From Achatina immaculata (Eukaryota; Mollusca; Gastropoda; Stylommatophora; Achatinidae), in NCBI GenBank assembly GCA_009760885.1, contig CM019696.1, positions 42,268,221 through 42,332,220 on the forward strand: a DNA stretch of 64,000 nt, read 5' to 3'. A model generated the notes under the pieces. That model did not search any database and was not told the DNA's origin. It saw nothing but the letters and a program-made list of their open reading frames with translations. The position numbers and the translations under genes were made by a program. Shown piece by piece: positions 38,401 to 44,189 of the stretch (within the stretch, counting starts at the first letter, position 1; every line of letters starts with the position of its first letter).

Positions 38401-41400
38401 GATGAGACGAAATGATCAGAGAATCCCAAAACAAGCTATCAAGTGGAACACAACAGGCCGAAGAAAAAGAGGCAGACCGCGTGAAACTCTGAAGAGGACA
38501 TTGTTAAGAGGCCAAATTAACAGGCATAAAATCCTTTGATGAGGTTGAAAGACTCGCCGAAGACAGGAAAAACTGGCGAACTACTTTGCGAGCCCTATGT
38601 GACGTTTAACTGCACGGGAAGGATATAAGATAAGAAGACACATGGATATGTCATGTAAACATCAGTTTTATTTAACACAATCCCCGCCAACTTGTACGGG
38701 TTTATGCCAGCGCGAAACAAGTGCATGTATTCCTAGCCCGTACCAGACTTTCTCTTGATTATGTAGCCATATCTTCGCTGCATGAATCACTCCTCCGTCA
38801 TCTTCAAATCTTACCCCTCGGAATGCATCTTTAAGTGGACCAAACAGGTGGAAATCAGAGGGTGCCAAATCGGGACTATAGGGTGGATGGGATAGTACAG
38901 TCCAGCTCAATTTGGTGATTGCTTCCCGTTTTGCCAGACTTGTGTGAGGGCGCGCACTGTCATGAAGGAGAAGCAGGTCTGCTGGATTCTTGTGTGGCTG
39001 AACACTGCAAAAACGTTGACTGAGTTTTTTCAATGTCTTAATGTAAGTTTGCGAACTGAATGTCTCTCCTCTTGGCATAACATCCACAAGAATCACACCT
39101 TCAATGTCCCAGAAGACAGTGATCATGACCTTTCCAGATAAAGGAGTTGTCTTGAATTTCTTTCTTCGTGGTGATTGCAGATGATGCCACTCCATTGACT
39201 GTCTTTTTGTCTCAGGTTCAAAATGATCTGCCCAGGTTTTGTTACCTGTTACGATCTTAGCCAAAAAGTTTTCTCCCTCAGCATTGAAACACTCCAACAA
39301 TTCAGAAGAAATTGCTTTCTTTGCAACTGATGGTCATTTGTGAGACTTCGAGGAACCCATCTTGCGCAAACTTCAGAAAATCAAGAGTTTGTGTAACTGC
39401 ATTTGCACTAGCATTGCTGACTGACAGCTTTAAGGCCAGTTGTTGAGTAGTGATACGCCTATCAGTAAGAGTAATACCTTCAGCGCATGGACCTGTGGCA
39501 AGACGTCCACAGCGCGGCCGATCATGCAACTCCTTATCTCCACTTATTGATTCTTTGATTCTCTGAACCCAGCAACTGACTGTACCCCTGTCGACTCCAA
39601 GACTTTCATACACATCACATAGACGCTTGTGAATGTTAACAGTTTCCTTCTCTGCAACGAGAAATTCTATCACAATTCGCTGCTTATACCGCAAGTTGCT
39701 AATACGCTCCATTTCAACGATTAGGGCAGCCATATTCTTTGGCCAGTTGTGGTGCAATTTGGTTCATACAATCGGCATATGCCATATTTAAAGTGTGCGC
39801 AATTTCATGTTTCTATCCTCATTACTAGCTGAAAAAAAAAAAAACCGATGTGGTGCATTACTTTCCGAACGCCCCTTGTATCTTAATGCTCTTAGAATGG
39901 AAGGTATATATTTTAAAGTTCTTAGAAGTGAAGATGTTTATCTTAATGCTCTTAGAAGGGAAAGTATACATTTTAATGCTCTTAGAAGGGAAGGTATATA
40001 TTTTAAAGTTCTTAGAAGTGAAGATGTTTATCTTAATGCTCTTAGAAGGGAAAGTATACATTTTAATGCTCTTAGAAGGGAAGGTACATATTTTAAAGCT
40101 CTTAAAATGAAAATACATATTTTAGTTTTATTGTAGGGGAAGGTATAGGCATGTATTTTAATGCTCTTAAAGGTGAAAGTACGACGGTCATACCGAAAGT
40201 CGTGAGCACAAATTTTTTAAAAAATCAGAATTTATAGAGAAAATATAAATGTATCAGCGTAACCTGCATCTTTGCACTTCATGTAGAGGTCACATGACGT
40301 CAGCATCCTGTGTCACGTGATCGCACGGAGCATAAACAAAATGGCGGGCGCTGAATTTTCTTTTCGTCAACGTGCTGTTACTGAGTTCCTCGTTTAAGAG
40401 GAAATCTCCGCTGCTGAAAATCACTAAAGACTTTAACTTGCTTATGGAGATGTGCAGTGTTAGGAGGTGGGTGAAACATTTCAAAGACGGAAAAACGAGC
40501 ATCTAAGATATTCCTCGCAGCGGTCACCCTCAAACTACCTCCACTGCACGCAACGTGGAATAGGTTGACGACATCATTAAACAAGATAGACGTGTCACAG
40601 TATCTGAAATCGCTGTAAATCTTGGAACAGGACACAATGCAGTACAAGAATTGATTGAAACTCAATATAGGCTATAGAAAAGTTTGTGCCCGCTGGGTCC
40701 CACAGGAGAGAGCGTCCAGAAAGCAGTGCGTCTGTGCCGTCGGTCAGCTGGAACGGAATTTTACCGAGAGGGTATTTTCAAACTAGCAGAGCGATGGGAA
40801 AAATGTTTTCAGAAAAATGGAGATTATGTTGAAAAGTGAAGAAAAGGATGCAGATTAAGTTGATACATTTATATTTTCTCTATCTATAAATTCTGATTTT
40901 AAAAAAAAATTTTGCTCACAACTTTCGGTATGACCCTTGTATATATTTTAATAATATTACAAGGAATGGTATATATGCGAGTCGCGTTACACAACAGTAT
41001 AAATTTGGATGGTATTACACACAAATGGTATATATTATGCAGATTCTATCATTACTTAGTCACTGTACAGGGGGGGGGGGGGGGGTTGGGCGGACGTGTC
41101 CAGAATGCAAAGATGATTCATCTGTAAGAAAACAAAACACATAACATAGCATGTAAGAGCATATATATTCTGACTGTAATACATTTAAAAGTATATATTA
41201 TGATCATACTAAACATAACAGTACATACTGTGATGCTACTGCATGCAACAGTTTATATTCTATATTCTGATGTATAACAGGGTACAGAATATATTTCTCA
41301 GATATATGGTTGTTTCACTTCATTTTCTTTAGTGTTAAAATACATTTATCATTGTATTACTTAGTGGTAGAAATACATTTGTCACTAGATTACTTAGTGT

Positions 41401-42388
41401 TAGACATACATTTATCATTGCATTATTTAGTGTTAGAAATACATTTGTCATTGCATTACTTAGTGTTAGAAATATATTTATCACTGCATTACTTAGTGTT
41501 AGAAATATATTTATCATTGTATTACTTAGTGTTAGAAATATATTTATCATTGTATTACTTAGTGTTAGTGTTAGAAATATATTTATCATTGTATTACTTA
41601 GTGTTAGAAATATATTTATCATTGTATTACTTAGTGTTAGAAATATATTTATCATTGTATTACTTAGTGTTAGTGTTAGAAATATATTTATCATTGCATT
41701 ACTTAGTGTTAGAAATATATTTATCATTGCATTACTTAGTGTTAGAAATATTTATCATTGTATTACTTAGTGTTAGAAATATATTATCATTGTATTACTT
41801 AGTGTTAGAAATATTTATCATTGTATTACTTAGTGTTAGAAATATATTTATCATTGTATTACTTAGTGTTAGAAATATATTTATCATTGTATTACTTAGT
41901 GTTAGAAATATATTTATCATTGCATTACTTAGTGTTAGAAATATATTTATCATTGCATTACTTAGTGTTAGAAATATATTTATCATTGCATTACTTAGTG
42001 TTAGAAATATATTTATCATTGCATTACTTAGTGTTAGAAATATATTTATCATTGTATTACTTAGTGTTAGAAACATATTTATCATTGTATTACTTAGTGT
42101 TAGAAACATATTTATCATTGCATTACACAATGGTAAGTTTAGAAAAATGTAGTTGGCTACAGTATTTTTCACTTTGAACAGAAAAAATAATCTACTTGAT
42201 ATGTTTGCCGCCATTATTTTGTGTGAAGTTCTGTCCATTTTTAATGTTCAGGTGGTGTGGCAGCATACAACTCAGGAGTTGGGAACGTTCAAACATGGGC
42301 TGGCCTTGACATTGGGACAACTGGAAATGACTACAGCAATGATGTGATTGCTAGAGCTCAGTACCTACACTCACATGGCTGGAATTAA
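15222..42388 (+). CDS. LYG: goose-type (g-type) lysozyme, seven exons
   Basis: g-type lysozymes are secreted muramidases (GH23 fold) that cut the beta-1,4 bond between MurNAc and GlcNAc in bacterial peptidoglycan; in invertebrates they serve innate immunity or digestion. Joining 15222-15267, 17403-17462, 20540-20629, 24095-24207, 25786-25890, 26095-26140 and 42252-42388 gives 597 nt (198 residues), all with GT-AG introns and compatible phases (1,1,1,0,0,1). Residues 1-16 form a signal peptide ([16 protein letters not shown]). Family marks are TCHGDVTKL, the SRES motif with catalytic Glu79, [13 protein letters not shown] with Asp94, Asp105, and the C-terminus [28 protein letters not shown]. 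Residues 104-123 replace the usual 'VDKRYH' stretch with a cysteine-rich run. The gene spans 27 kb and is 2% coding. Splicing is inferred from sequence only. Confidence 0.93.
15585..15705. repeat. ~40-bp minisatellite, 3 copies (intron 1)
   Basis: The unit core is 'atttaatcgtcatcattcat'. Confidence 0.85.
15742..15783. repeat. G-run and GA microsatellite
   Basis: More than 20 consecutive G, then GGGGA and (GA)n. A G-quadruplex is likely on this strand. Confidence 0.9.
15928..15990. repeat. TTG microsatellite
   Basis: Interrupted (TTG)n/(TGT)n run. Confidence 0.9.
16070..16300. repeat. 24-bp minisatellite, about 9 copies (intron 1)
   Basis: The unit core is 'catagtggatacaagtcgac'. Confidence 0.88.
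16380..16580. repeat. ~42-bp minisatellite, 5 copies (intron 1)
   Basis: The unit core is 'gaggaaaactgtcacaaatg'. Confidence 0.87.
16650..16900. repeat. degenerate ~40-bp repeat (intron 1)
   Basis: Recurring words are 'tgactttcctataaat' and 'cattacatcg'. About five diverged units. Confidence 0.6.
16901..17402. other. end of lysozyme intron 1, nothing else seen
   Basis: Unique AT-rich intron. The pyrimidine-rich acceptor 'cttttctgctctcttag' ends at 17402. Confidence 0.6.
17403..17462 (+). CDS. LYG: lysozyme exon 2
   Basis: Residues 16-35 and the start of Gly36. It contains TCHGDVTKL, matching the CxGDV start of mature g-type lysozymes, with Cys20. The donor is gtgagt at 17463. Confidence 0.93.
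17540..18480. repeat. 35-bp minisatellite with 175-bp higher-order unit (intron 2)
   Basis: The unit core is 'ggtttgttcattgcttgttg', about 27 copies. Marker variants such as 'gttttctggc' recur at 17601, 17776, 17951 and 18126, exactly 175 bp apart, so five-unit blocks were copied together. Confidence 0.93.
18481..18835. other. intronic, nothing recognised
   Basis: AT-rich spacer in lysozyme intron 2. Confidence 0.5.
18836..19826 (+). mobile_element. LINE-A copy carrying a nested LINE-B
   Basis: The 5' piece (18836-18880, 'aatggaatgaatttaagaac') is the LINE-A stretch encoding WNEFKN. It stops and resumes at about 19530, reading toward [16 protein letters not shown] and [14 protein letters not shown], ending [14 protein letters not shown] with a short tail. 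The sequence between is LINE-B. LINE-A therefore was hit by LINE-B. Confidence 0.78.
18882..19529 (+). mobile_element. LINE-B copy nested in LINE-A
   Basis: It reads [40 protein letters not shown], then in broken frames [11 protein letters not shown] and, near 19390-19515, a C-terminal tail with LAHNREAY, ending in an ATGAATGA tail. This is a thumb and C-terminus of a LINE reverse transcriptase with frameshifts. Confidence 0.78.
19850..20375. repeat. ~34-bp degenerate minisatellite (intron 2)
   Basis: The unit core is 'aacaactttctgtcatcaac', about 14 diverged units. Confidence 0.82.
20395..20485. repeat. CA-rich low-complexity
   Basis: Interrupted 'cacacacgcacacac' and 'acacacac' stretches. 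Confidence 0.75.
20540..20629 (+). CDS. LYG: lysozyme exon 3
   Basis: Residues 36-65 plus the first base of Cys66. It reads [20 protein letters not shown] and [11 protein letters not shown] across the junction, the ASHxMAxxDLP region of g-type lysozymes. The acceptor is 'ctaacaag' at 20539 and the donor is t|gtaagt at 20630. A minisatellite begins inside this donor's flank. Confidence 0.93.
20632..21690. repeat. 33-bp minisatellite, about 31 copies (intron 3)
   Basis: The unit core is 'cacacatctgtctgtttttc'. Its 33-bp period keeps a frame open for hundreds of codons and fuses with exon 3 (a 384-codon frame from 20542). That frame is an artefact because exon 3 splices out at 20629. Confidence 0.95.
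21691..22139. other. intronic, nothing recognised
   Basis: Unique AT-rich part of lysozyme intron 3. Confidence 0.5.
22140..22612 (-). mobile_element. possible solo LTR or other retroelement end
   Basis: GC content rises relative to the flanks. Read on -, a polyadenylation-like 'taataaatg' is followed by ~120 nt, as in LTR R/U5 regions. Short acaatt words flank it (about 22147 and 22611). No ORF domain supports it. Boundaries and class are uncertain. Confidence 0.27.
22720..22738 (+). pseudogene. 19-bp ghost copy of lysozyme exon 4
   Basis: 'gtcacgcctggggaatcat' is identical to 24185-24203 in exon 4 (codons around HAWGI). The flanking sequences do not match. It may be the last trace of a duplicated exon, or a templated micro-insertion. 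Confidence 0.45.
22740..23030. other. intronic, nothing recognised
   Basis: Unique AT-rich sequence. Confidence 0.5.
23035..23300. repeat. ~32-bp minisatellite, 8 copies (intron 3)
   Basis: The unit core is 'ggcaaactgtttaagtagtc'. Confidence 0.88.
23301..23735. other. intronic, nothing recognised
   Basis: Unique sequence with an A-run near 23588. Confidence 0.5.
23740..23990. repeat. ~31-bp minisatellite, 7-8 copies (intron 3)
   Basis: The unit core is 'taaatgttacggttaacaca'. Confidence 0.87.
24095..24207 (+). CDS. LYG: lysozyme exon 4 (catalytic Glu and Asp)
   Basis: It completes Cys66 and encodes residues 67-103. It holds [15 protein letters not shown], where Glu79 aligns with the general acid of goose lysozyme (E73), and [13 protein letters not shown] with Asp94 (D86 equivalent). 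The acceptor is 'caatttcag' at 24094 and the donor is cag|gtaagc. Confidence 0.95.
24540..24960. repeat. GA-rich ~33-bp minisatellite (intron 4)
   Basis: The unit core is 'gaatgggcagaaaagagagg'. The block 24642-24767 recurs at 12023-12148 with one mismatch in 126. Confidence 0.88.
25010..25252. repeat. 34-bp minisatellite, 7 copies (intron 4)
   Basis: The unit core is 'ttcttcaaatatttacagtt'. Copies are nearly identical. Confidence 0.94.
25270..25725. repeat. 45-bp minisatellite, about 9 copies (intron 4)
   Basis: The unit core is 'agcaacaagtaaatcataaa'. Central units are identical and outer ones diverged. It ends ~60 bp before exon 5. Confidence 0.92.
25786..25890 (+). CDS. LYG: lysozyme exon 5 (cysteine-rich insert)
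   Basis: Residues 104-138, in phase 0 at both ends. It begins [19 protein letters not shown], then [16 protein letters not shown]. Asp105 occupies the position of goose D97 in 'QVDKR'. Five of the eight mature cysteines lie in 19 residues. The second half matches the 'HIxQAxxIL' helix of the family. The acceptor is 'aatttcag' and the donor is cag|gtcagt. Confidence 0.9.
26095..26140 (+). CDS. LYG: lysozyme exon 6
   Basis: Residues 139-153 plus the first base of Gly154 ([15 protein letters not shown]). It matches the 'KFPSWPxxxxLxGG' segment before the last family block. The acceptor is 'atttttag' and the donor is caag|gtaagt. Confidence 0.92.
26220..26533. repeat. ~41/72-bp minisatellite (intron 6), left part
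   Basis: The unit core is 'tatggccttcaaataaagaa', with an alternating longer form. It is interrupted by LINE-B and continues at 27184-27265. Confidence 0.85.
26534..27180 (-). mobile_element. LINE-B copy inside a minisatellite
   Basis: The 143-codon - frame reads [60 protein letters not shown] and [10 protein letters not shown], then shifts frame. The 3' end is an (ATGA)n tail seen on + as tcattcattc. Array units lie on both sides ('gtccgctaccaag' before, 'gtccactagcaag' after). Confidence 0.86.
27184..27265. repeat. minisatellite of intron 6, right part
   Basis: Two units related to 26220-26533 ('taattattgcaaatatgtcc'). Confidence 0.7.
27266..27535. other. intronic, nothing recognised
   Basis: AT-rich, with T-runs. 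Confidence 0.45.
27538..27600. repeat. CA/CT microsatellite
   Basis: (CA)n is followed by more than 20 CT units. Confidence 0.95.
27720..28610 (-). mobile_element. LINE-E C-terminus and 3' flank
   Basis: The - frame (28110-28487) reads [20 protein letters not shown] then EDHIYFTC: a CxxC...HxxxxC pattern of the zinc-knuckle-like C-terminus of LINE proteins (zf-RVT type), then [15 protein letters not shown]. Upstream residues continue to about 28600 (EITYRLLFN). A GC-richer stretch near 27830-27900 may be its 3' UTR. Boundaries are approximate. Confidence 0.55.
28612..29292. repeat. ~58-bp minisatellite with GA runs (intron 6)
   Basis: The unit core is 'gatgatgtgaacatgtaagt' followed by (GA)n and 'ggtattttgtgctgga', about 11 copies. 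Long serine-rich - frames are artefacts. Confidence 0.93.
29293..29378 (-). mobile_element. LINE-D 3' UTR fragment inside the array
   Basis: 'aagaattgggcacgcaggcc' and 'acattctgccctt' match the 3' end of the LINE-D copy at 35391-35470, in the same orientation, with an adjacent (GAAT)n. Array units continue after it. Confidence 0.82.
29379..29540. repeat. GA microsatellite and array remainder
   Basis: Long (GA)n with 'gatgatgtgaacatttaag'. Confidence 0.9.
29541..29935. other. intronic, nothing recognised
   Basis: Unique sequence. Confidence 0.45.
29940..30440. repeat. compound ~20/34-bp minisatellite (intron 6)
   Basis: It alternates 'aactaaatgtatgatgttg' with 'atcacattatgttgt' words in variable order. 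Confidence 0.88.
30520..30775. repeat. 28-bp minisatellite, 9 copies (intron 6)
   Basis: The unit core is 'agatctgatggtgtatgttc'. Copies are near-identical. Confidence 0.94.
30780..31654 (-). mobile_element. LINE-C copy 1 (EN end to RT start)
   Basis: On -, near 31640, it reads [20 protein letters not shown] and then a basic linker. Near 30900-30790 it has [17 protein letters not shown] and, after a stop, [14 protein letters not shown], the start of the RT domain (KAPGPDN motif). A 55-bp tandem array has grown inside it (31020-31350). Confidence 0.72.
31020..31350. repeat. 55-bp minisatellite grown inside LINE-C
   Basis: The unit core is 'gttttgaaacaagttgcagc', six copies. The left-most unit is continuous with LINE-C linker sequence (near 31000-31060), so the unit is LINE-derived. 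Confidence 0.85.
32679..33158 (+). mobile_element. LINE-B 3' portion nested in LINE-C
   Basis: It reads [55 protein letters not shown] and [10 protein letters not shown]. One stop follows, then [15 protein letters not shown] and KGHANE, with an ATGAATGG tail. It starts exactly where the LINE-B piece at 35205-35390 ends. Confidence 0.85.
33545..33620. repeat. ~31-bp triplication inside LINE-C endonuclease
   Basis: The core 'tacctactcctctttgacat' occurs three times with small changes, within the GVGIILDD codons. Confidence 0.8.
33810..34448 (+). mobile_element. LINE-C copy 2, forward RT palm
   Basis: On + it reads [65 protein letters not shown] and [13 protein letters not shown]. The last motif is the catalytic YADD box decayed to YTDY. 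Then come [15 protein letters not shown] and [11 protein letters not shown]. It continues the protein broken off at 31655. Confidence 0.82.
34449..34690 (-). mobile_element. LINE-C endonuclease fragment, inverted
   Basis: The - frame has [20 protein letters not shown] and [20 protein letters not shown], a second version of the 33300 region. It replaces the part of the RT that should follow KSIM. Confidence 0.75.
34700..35075 (+). mobile_element. LINE-C copy 2, C-terminus
   Basis: It reads [51 protein letters not shown], then ANASRQGNR in shifted frames. The order matches the 3' end at 53968-54400. Confidence 0.75.
35205..35390 (+). mobile_element. LINE-B 5' portion, cut at a sharp breakpoint
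   Basis: It matches LINE-B from 'gacaactgacaaaacaaac' to 'caactaaagaatctgtggag' ([12 protein letters not shown]). It stops at 35390 where LINE-D begins. Confidence 0.8.
35391..36712 (-). mobile_element. LINE-D, 5'-truncated
   Basis: On - it begins near [12 protein letters not shown], then [34 protein letters not shown] (intact FADD catalytic box), [17 protein letters not shown] and [15 protein letters not shown]. After frame changes the C-terminus reads [22 protein letters not shown] residues. The 3' UTR has 'gggcacgcaggcccgtctga', ending in 'gattgattgactgatc'. The layout suggests a CR1/Jockey-type element; the clade is unproven. Confidence 0.85.
36713..36738. repeat. GA microsatellite
   Basis: Short (GA)n at the 5' end of LINE-D. 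Confidence 0.9.
36739..37634. other. intronic; 191-codon frame of unknown nature
   Basis: A + frame at 36909-37484 is open for 191 codons and is GC-richer than its surroundings. It shows no domain I recognise and no signal peptide, and an overlapping frame is also open near 37283-37489. It could be a decayed transposon ORF or a processed fragment. C- and T-runs lie at 37570-37590. Confidence 0.35.
37635..37780 (+). mobile_element. LINE endonuclease fragment
   Basis: The + frame reads [20 protein letters not shown] followed by GDFKAKVE. The GDFNAKV-type motif of APE endonucleases is present with N changed to K. A short isolated piece; family not assigned. Confidence 0.6.
37880..37973. repeat. 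~31-bp minisatellite, left remnant
   Basis: The unit core is 'ttttaatgctcttagaaggg'. The array is cut here by the mariner and continues at 39881 and 40942. Confidence 0.85.
38065..38639 (+). mobile_element. LINE-A nested inside the mariner
   Basis: The 10-mer acatggatat flanks it at 38055-38064 and 38640-38649. The + frame of 160 codons reads [89 protein letters not shown] small deletion near 38510 shifts the frame before [13 protein letters not shown]. This is the longest LINE-A copy here. Confidence 0.92.
38668..39757 (-). pseudogene. mariner transposase, broken
   Basis: Cut-and-paste transposase. The N-terminal part (39757-39302) has an HTH region with [16 protein letters not shown] and [14 protein letters not shown]. 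Two frame changes near 39300-39380 lead to the catalytic part (38668-39300) with [20 protein letters not shown]. Then come [43 protein letters not shown] and [20 protein letters not shown]. The second and third Asp are 34 residues apart, the mariner DD34D signature. The first catalytic Asp, expected in 'TGDETW', is Asn here ('TGNKTW'). Together with the frameshifts this copy is inactive. Confidence 0.93.
39881..40181. repeat. ~30-bp minisatellite, middle part
   Basis: 'cttaatgctcttagaaggga' alternates with 'ttttaaagttcttagaagtg'. A ~120-bp block is repeated (39900-40020 and 40020-40100). It lies between two mariners. Confidence 0.88.
40182..40939 (+). mobile_element. core-deleted mariner (non-autonomous)
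   Basis: Long inverted ends of about 75 bp: at left 'ggtcataccgaaagtcgtga' and 'atcagaatttatagagaaaa', at right the complement. TA flanks are at 40180-40181 and 40940-40941. Inside, + carries [18 protein letters not shown], a mariner transposase N-terminus riddled with stops, up to [12 protein letters not shown] residues near 40690. It then passes almost directly to the C-terminal [14 protein letters not shown] near 40796. The DDE core is gone. Length 758 bp. Confidence 0.88.
40942..41005. repeat. minisatellite, right remnant
   Basis: Diverged units ('tatattttaataatattac') continuing the split array. Confidence 0.55.
41006..41318. other. intronic, with a G-run
   Basis: A G-run of about 15 lies near 41071. 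Otherwise AT-rich with loose repeats. Confidence 0.5.
41320..42135. repeat. 33-bp minisatellite, about 24 copies (intron 6)
   Basis: The unit core is 'atcattgtattacttagtgt'. It ends 116 bp before exon 7. The period of 33 keeps long frames open on both strands. Confidence 0.95.
42252..42388 (+). CDS. LYG: lysozyme exon 7 (C-terminus)
   Basis: It completes Gly154 and encodes 155-198, then TAA. It reads [44 protein letters not shown]: the most conserved block of g-type lysozymes. The acceptor is 'aatgttcag' at 42251. Confidence 0.96.
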
Positions 42389-42593
42389 AGAAAACTTACA
42401 CATTAAAGTGCAAGTGTACACTAAGAATACTCTTGTTTCTATAGTTAGAAAGCATATTCAGAAGTATCATTAATATCTGGATTTGTTATGTTGTTAAATG
42501 AAGGTATATGAGACTAGAGAGAAAACATGAGGTCATTTTGTAAGCATTGGATATAATAATGACTAGGTCGTACTGAAAGCTGCACAAGTTTTG

Positions 42594-42599
42594 AATAAA
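42594..42599 (+). terminator. poly(A) signal of the lysozyme gene
   Basis: AATAAA lies about 206 bp after the stop codon. It is the first canonical hexamer downstream that I noticed. Confidence 0.5.
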
Positions 42600-42614
42600 A
42601 CACCAACACTCTAT

Positions 42615-42815
42615 CTTTTCTTACTGAGTTCAGCATCTCAGGTGGCTAAGTTCAGCATCTCAGGTGCCCAAGTTCAGCATCTTAAGTGCCTGAGTTCAGC
42701 ATCTCAGGTGCCCAAGTTCAGCATCTCTTGTGCCTAAGTTCGGCATCTCAAGTGCCTAAATTCAGCATTTCAGGTGCCTAAGTTCAGGATCTTAAGTGCC
42801 TGAGTTCAGCATTTT
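42615..42815. repeat. 22-bp minisatellite, about 9 copies
   Basis: The unit core is 'aagttcagcatctcaggtgc'. It starts just after the poly(A) signal. Confidence 0.9.
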
Positions 42816-43225
42816 TTATTTGTATTAATTTAGCTGCTTCATTGCAATTTAATTTTAACAAACATTCCACACTTGCACAACGTAAGTGATGTGAGGAACA
42901 AGAGACTGAATCAAACTGACTCAAGTGTTTCCCTACAAATATAGATGTTCACACGACTTGTCTGCTATACCAGATATGAGGCTGATATAGTTGGCTGGAT
43001 CTTCATAGATTCTGTGGAGGTCTGGGGTTAGTGCAACTCTCTATCTCTCTAACATTTAAACACTTGCACAAACTACATATAACAAAAAAGACAGTTGCAC
43101 AAACTAAACAGAACAAAAAAGACACTTGCACAAACTACATAGAACAAAAAGACAGAGTAAAAGAGATAAACCCTCATCATCTCTTTTGGCAAACACATTT
43201 GAAAAAAGAGAAATAAAATACAAAA
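42816..43225. other. intergenic, nothing recognised
   Basis: Short repeat of 'gcacaaactacatagaac' near 43070-43150. Otherwise unique. Confidence 0.5.
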
Positions 43226-43229
43226 TCTG

Positions 43230-43490
43230 TCATAAACACTTCTTTATGAGCAGATGTCCCAGCTACAAGTTACAAAAATCATGGGACTTTATTCTAGCTA
43301 CAAGTTATACAATTCATGGCACTTTGTCCTAGGTACAAGTTATACAATTCATGGAACTTTGTTCTAACTACAAGTTGCACAATTCATGGAACTTTGTCCT
43401 AACTACAAGCTGCACAATTCATGGAATTTTGTCCTAGCTACAACTTACACAAATCTTTAAGGTTTCATTATAGCTGCAAGTTACAACTAG
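43230..43490. repeat. ~36-bp minisatellite, 7 copies
   Basis: The unit core is 'tacaattcatggaactttgt'. Confidence 0.88.
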
Positions 43491-43494
43491 TCTT

Positions 43495-43735
43495 ACCTGT
43501 AGTGCTGTCTCCATGAAAGGACAATTTACTCATTTACCTATAGTGCTGTCTCCATGAAGGGACTACTTGCTCATTTACTTGTAGTGCTCTCTCCATGAAA
43601 GGACAATTTACTCATTTACCTATAGTGCTGTCTCCATGAAGGGACTACTTGCTCATTTACTTGTAGTGCTCTCTCCATGAAGGGACCACTAACTCATTTA
43701 CTTGTAGTGCTCTCTCTCTTATCTGTAGTGTTCTT
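43495..43735. repeat. ~59-bp minisatellite, 4-5 copies
   Basis: The unit core is 'gtagtgctctctccatgaag'. Two larger blocks alternate. Confidence 0.86.
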
Positions 43736-43769
43736 TCTAGTAATAAAGCACTTACTATATTAGTGTTTT

Positions 43770-44035
43770 CTCCATTAATACTTACTCTCTTATGTTCTCT
43801 CCATGTATGAACCATTTACTCTCTTATGTTCTCTCTATGAATGAACCACTTACTCTCTTATATTCTCACCATGAATGAACCACTTACTCTTATGTTCTCT
43901 CCATGAATGAATCACTTATTCTTATGTTCTCACTATGAATGAACCACTTTCTTATGTTATCACTATGAATGAACCACTTACTCTCTTATGTTCTCTCCAT
44001 GAATGAACCACTTACTCTCTTGGTACTCACTGTAT
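43770..44035. repeat. ~34-bp minisatellite, about 8 copies
   Basis: The unit core is 'cttatgttctctccatgaat'. Confidence 0.87.
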
Positions 44036-44189
44036 GGGACCTAGTAAATGCTAGATTCAAACAGTAGAAATAATCAGTTTATTTGATATAAGGCATTTTA
44101 GTTTATTTTCAACTTTTCATTTTTAAGGGTCAAATTTAACTATGTTGTTTCTTTTTTAGTTTCCTTTGTTTGGTTCCTTACCCTTCTTT

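Larger units (their letters stand above)
37974..39878 (-). mobile_element. mariner (DD34D) transposon with nested LINE
   Basis: The ends are imperfect inverted repeats: cgaggggcattcataaaat at left and, on the other strand, caaggggcgttcggaaagt at right. TA flanks both sides (37972-37973 and 39879-39880). A LINE-A of 575 bp plus its duplication lies inside (38065-38639). Without them the element is 1320 bp, the usual mariner size. The transposase runs on - (39757 to 38668). The array units on both sides show it jumped into a minisatellite. Confidence 0.93.

Noticed and set aside
41310..42152. 280-codon hydrophobic + frame as a membrane protein
   Set aside because: The 33-bp array of AT-rich units gives Leu/Ile/Tyr codons by composition; both strands are open.
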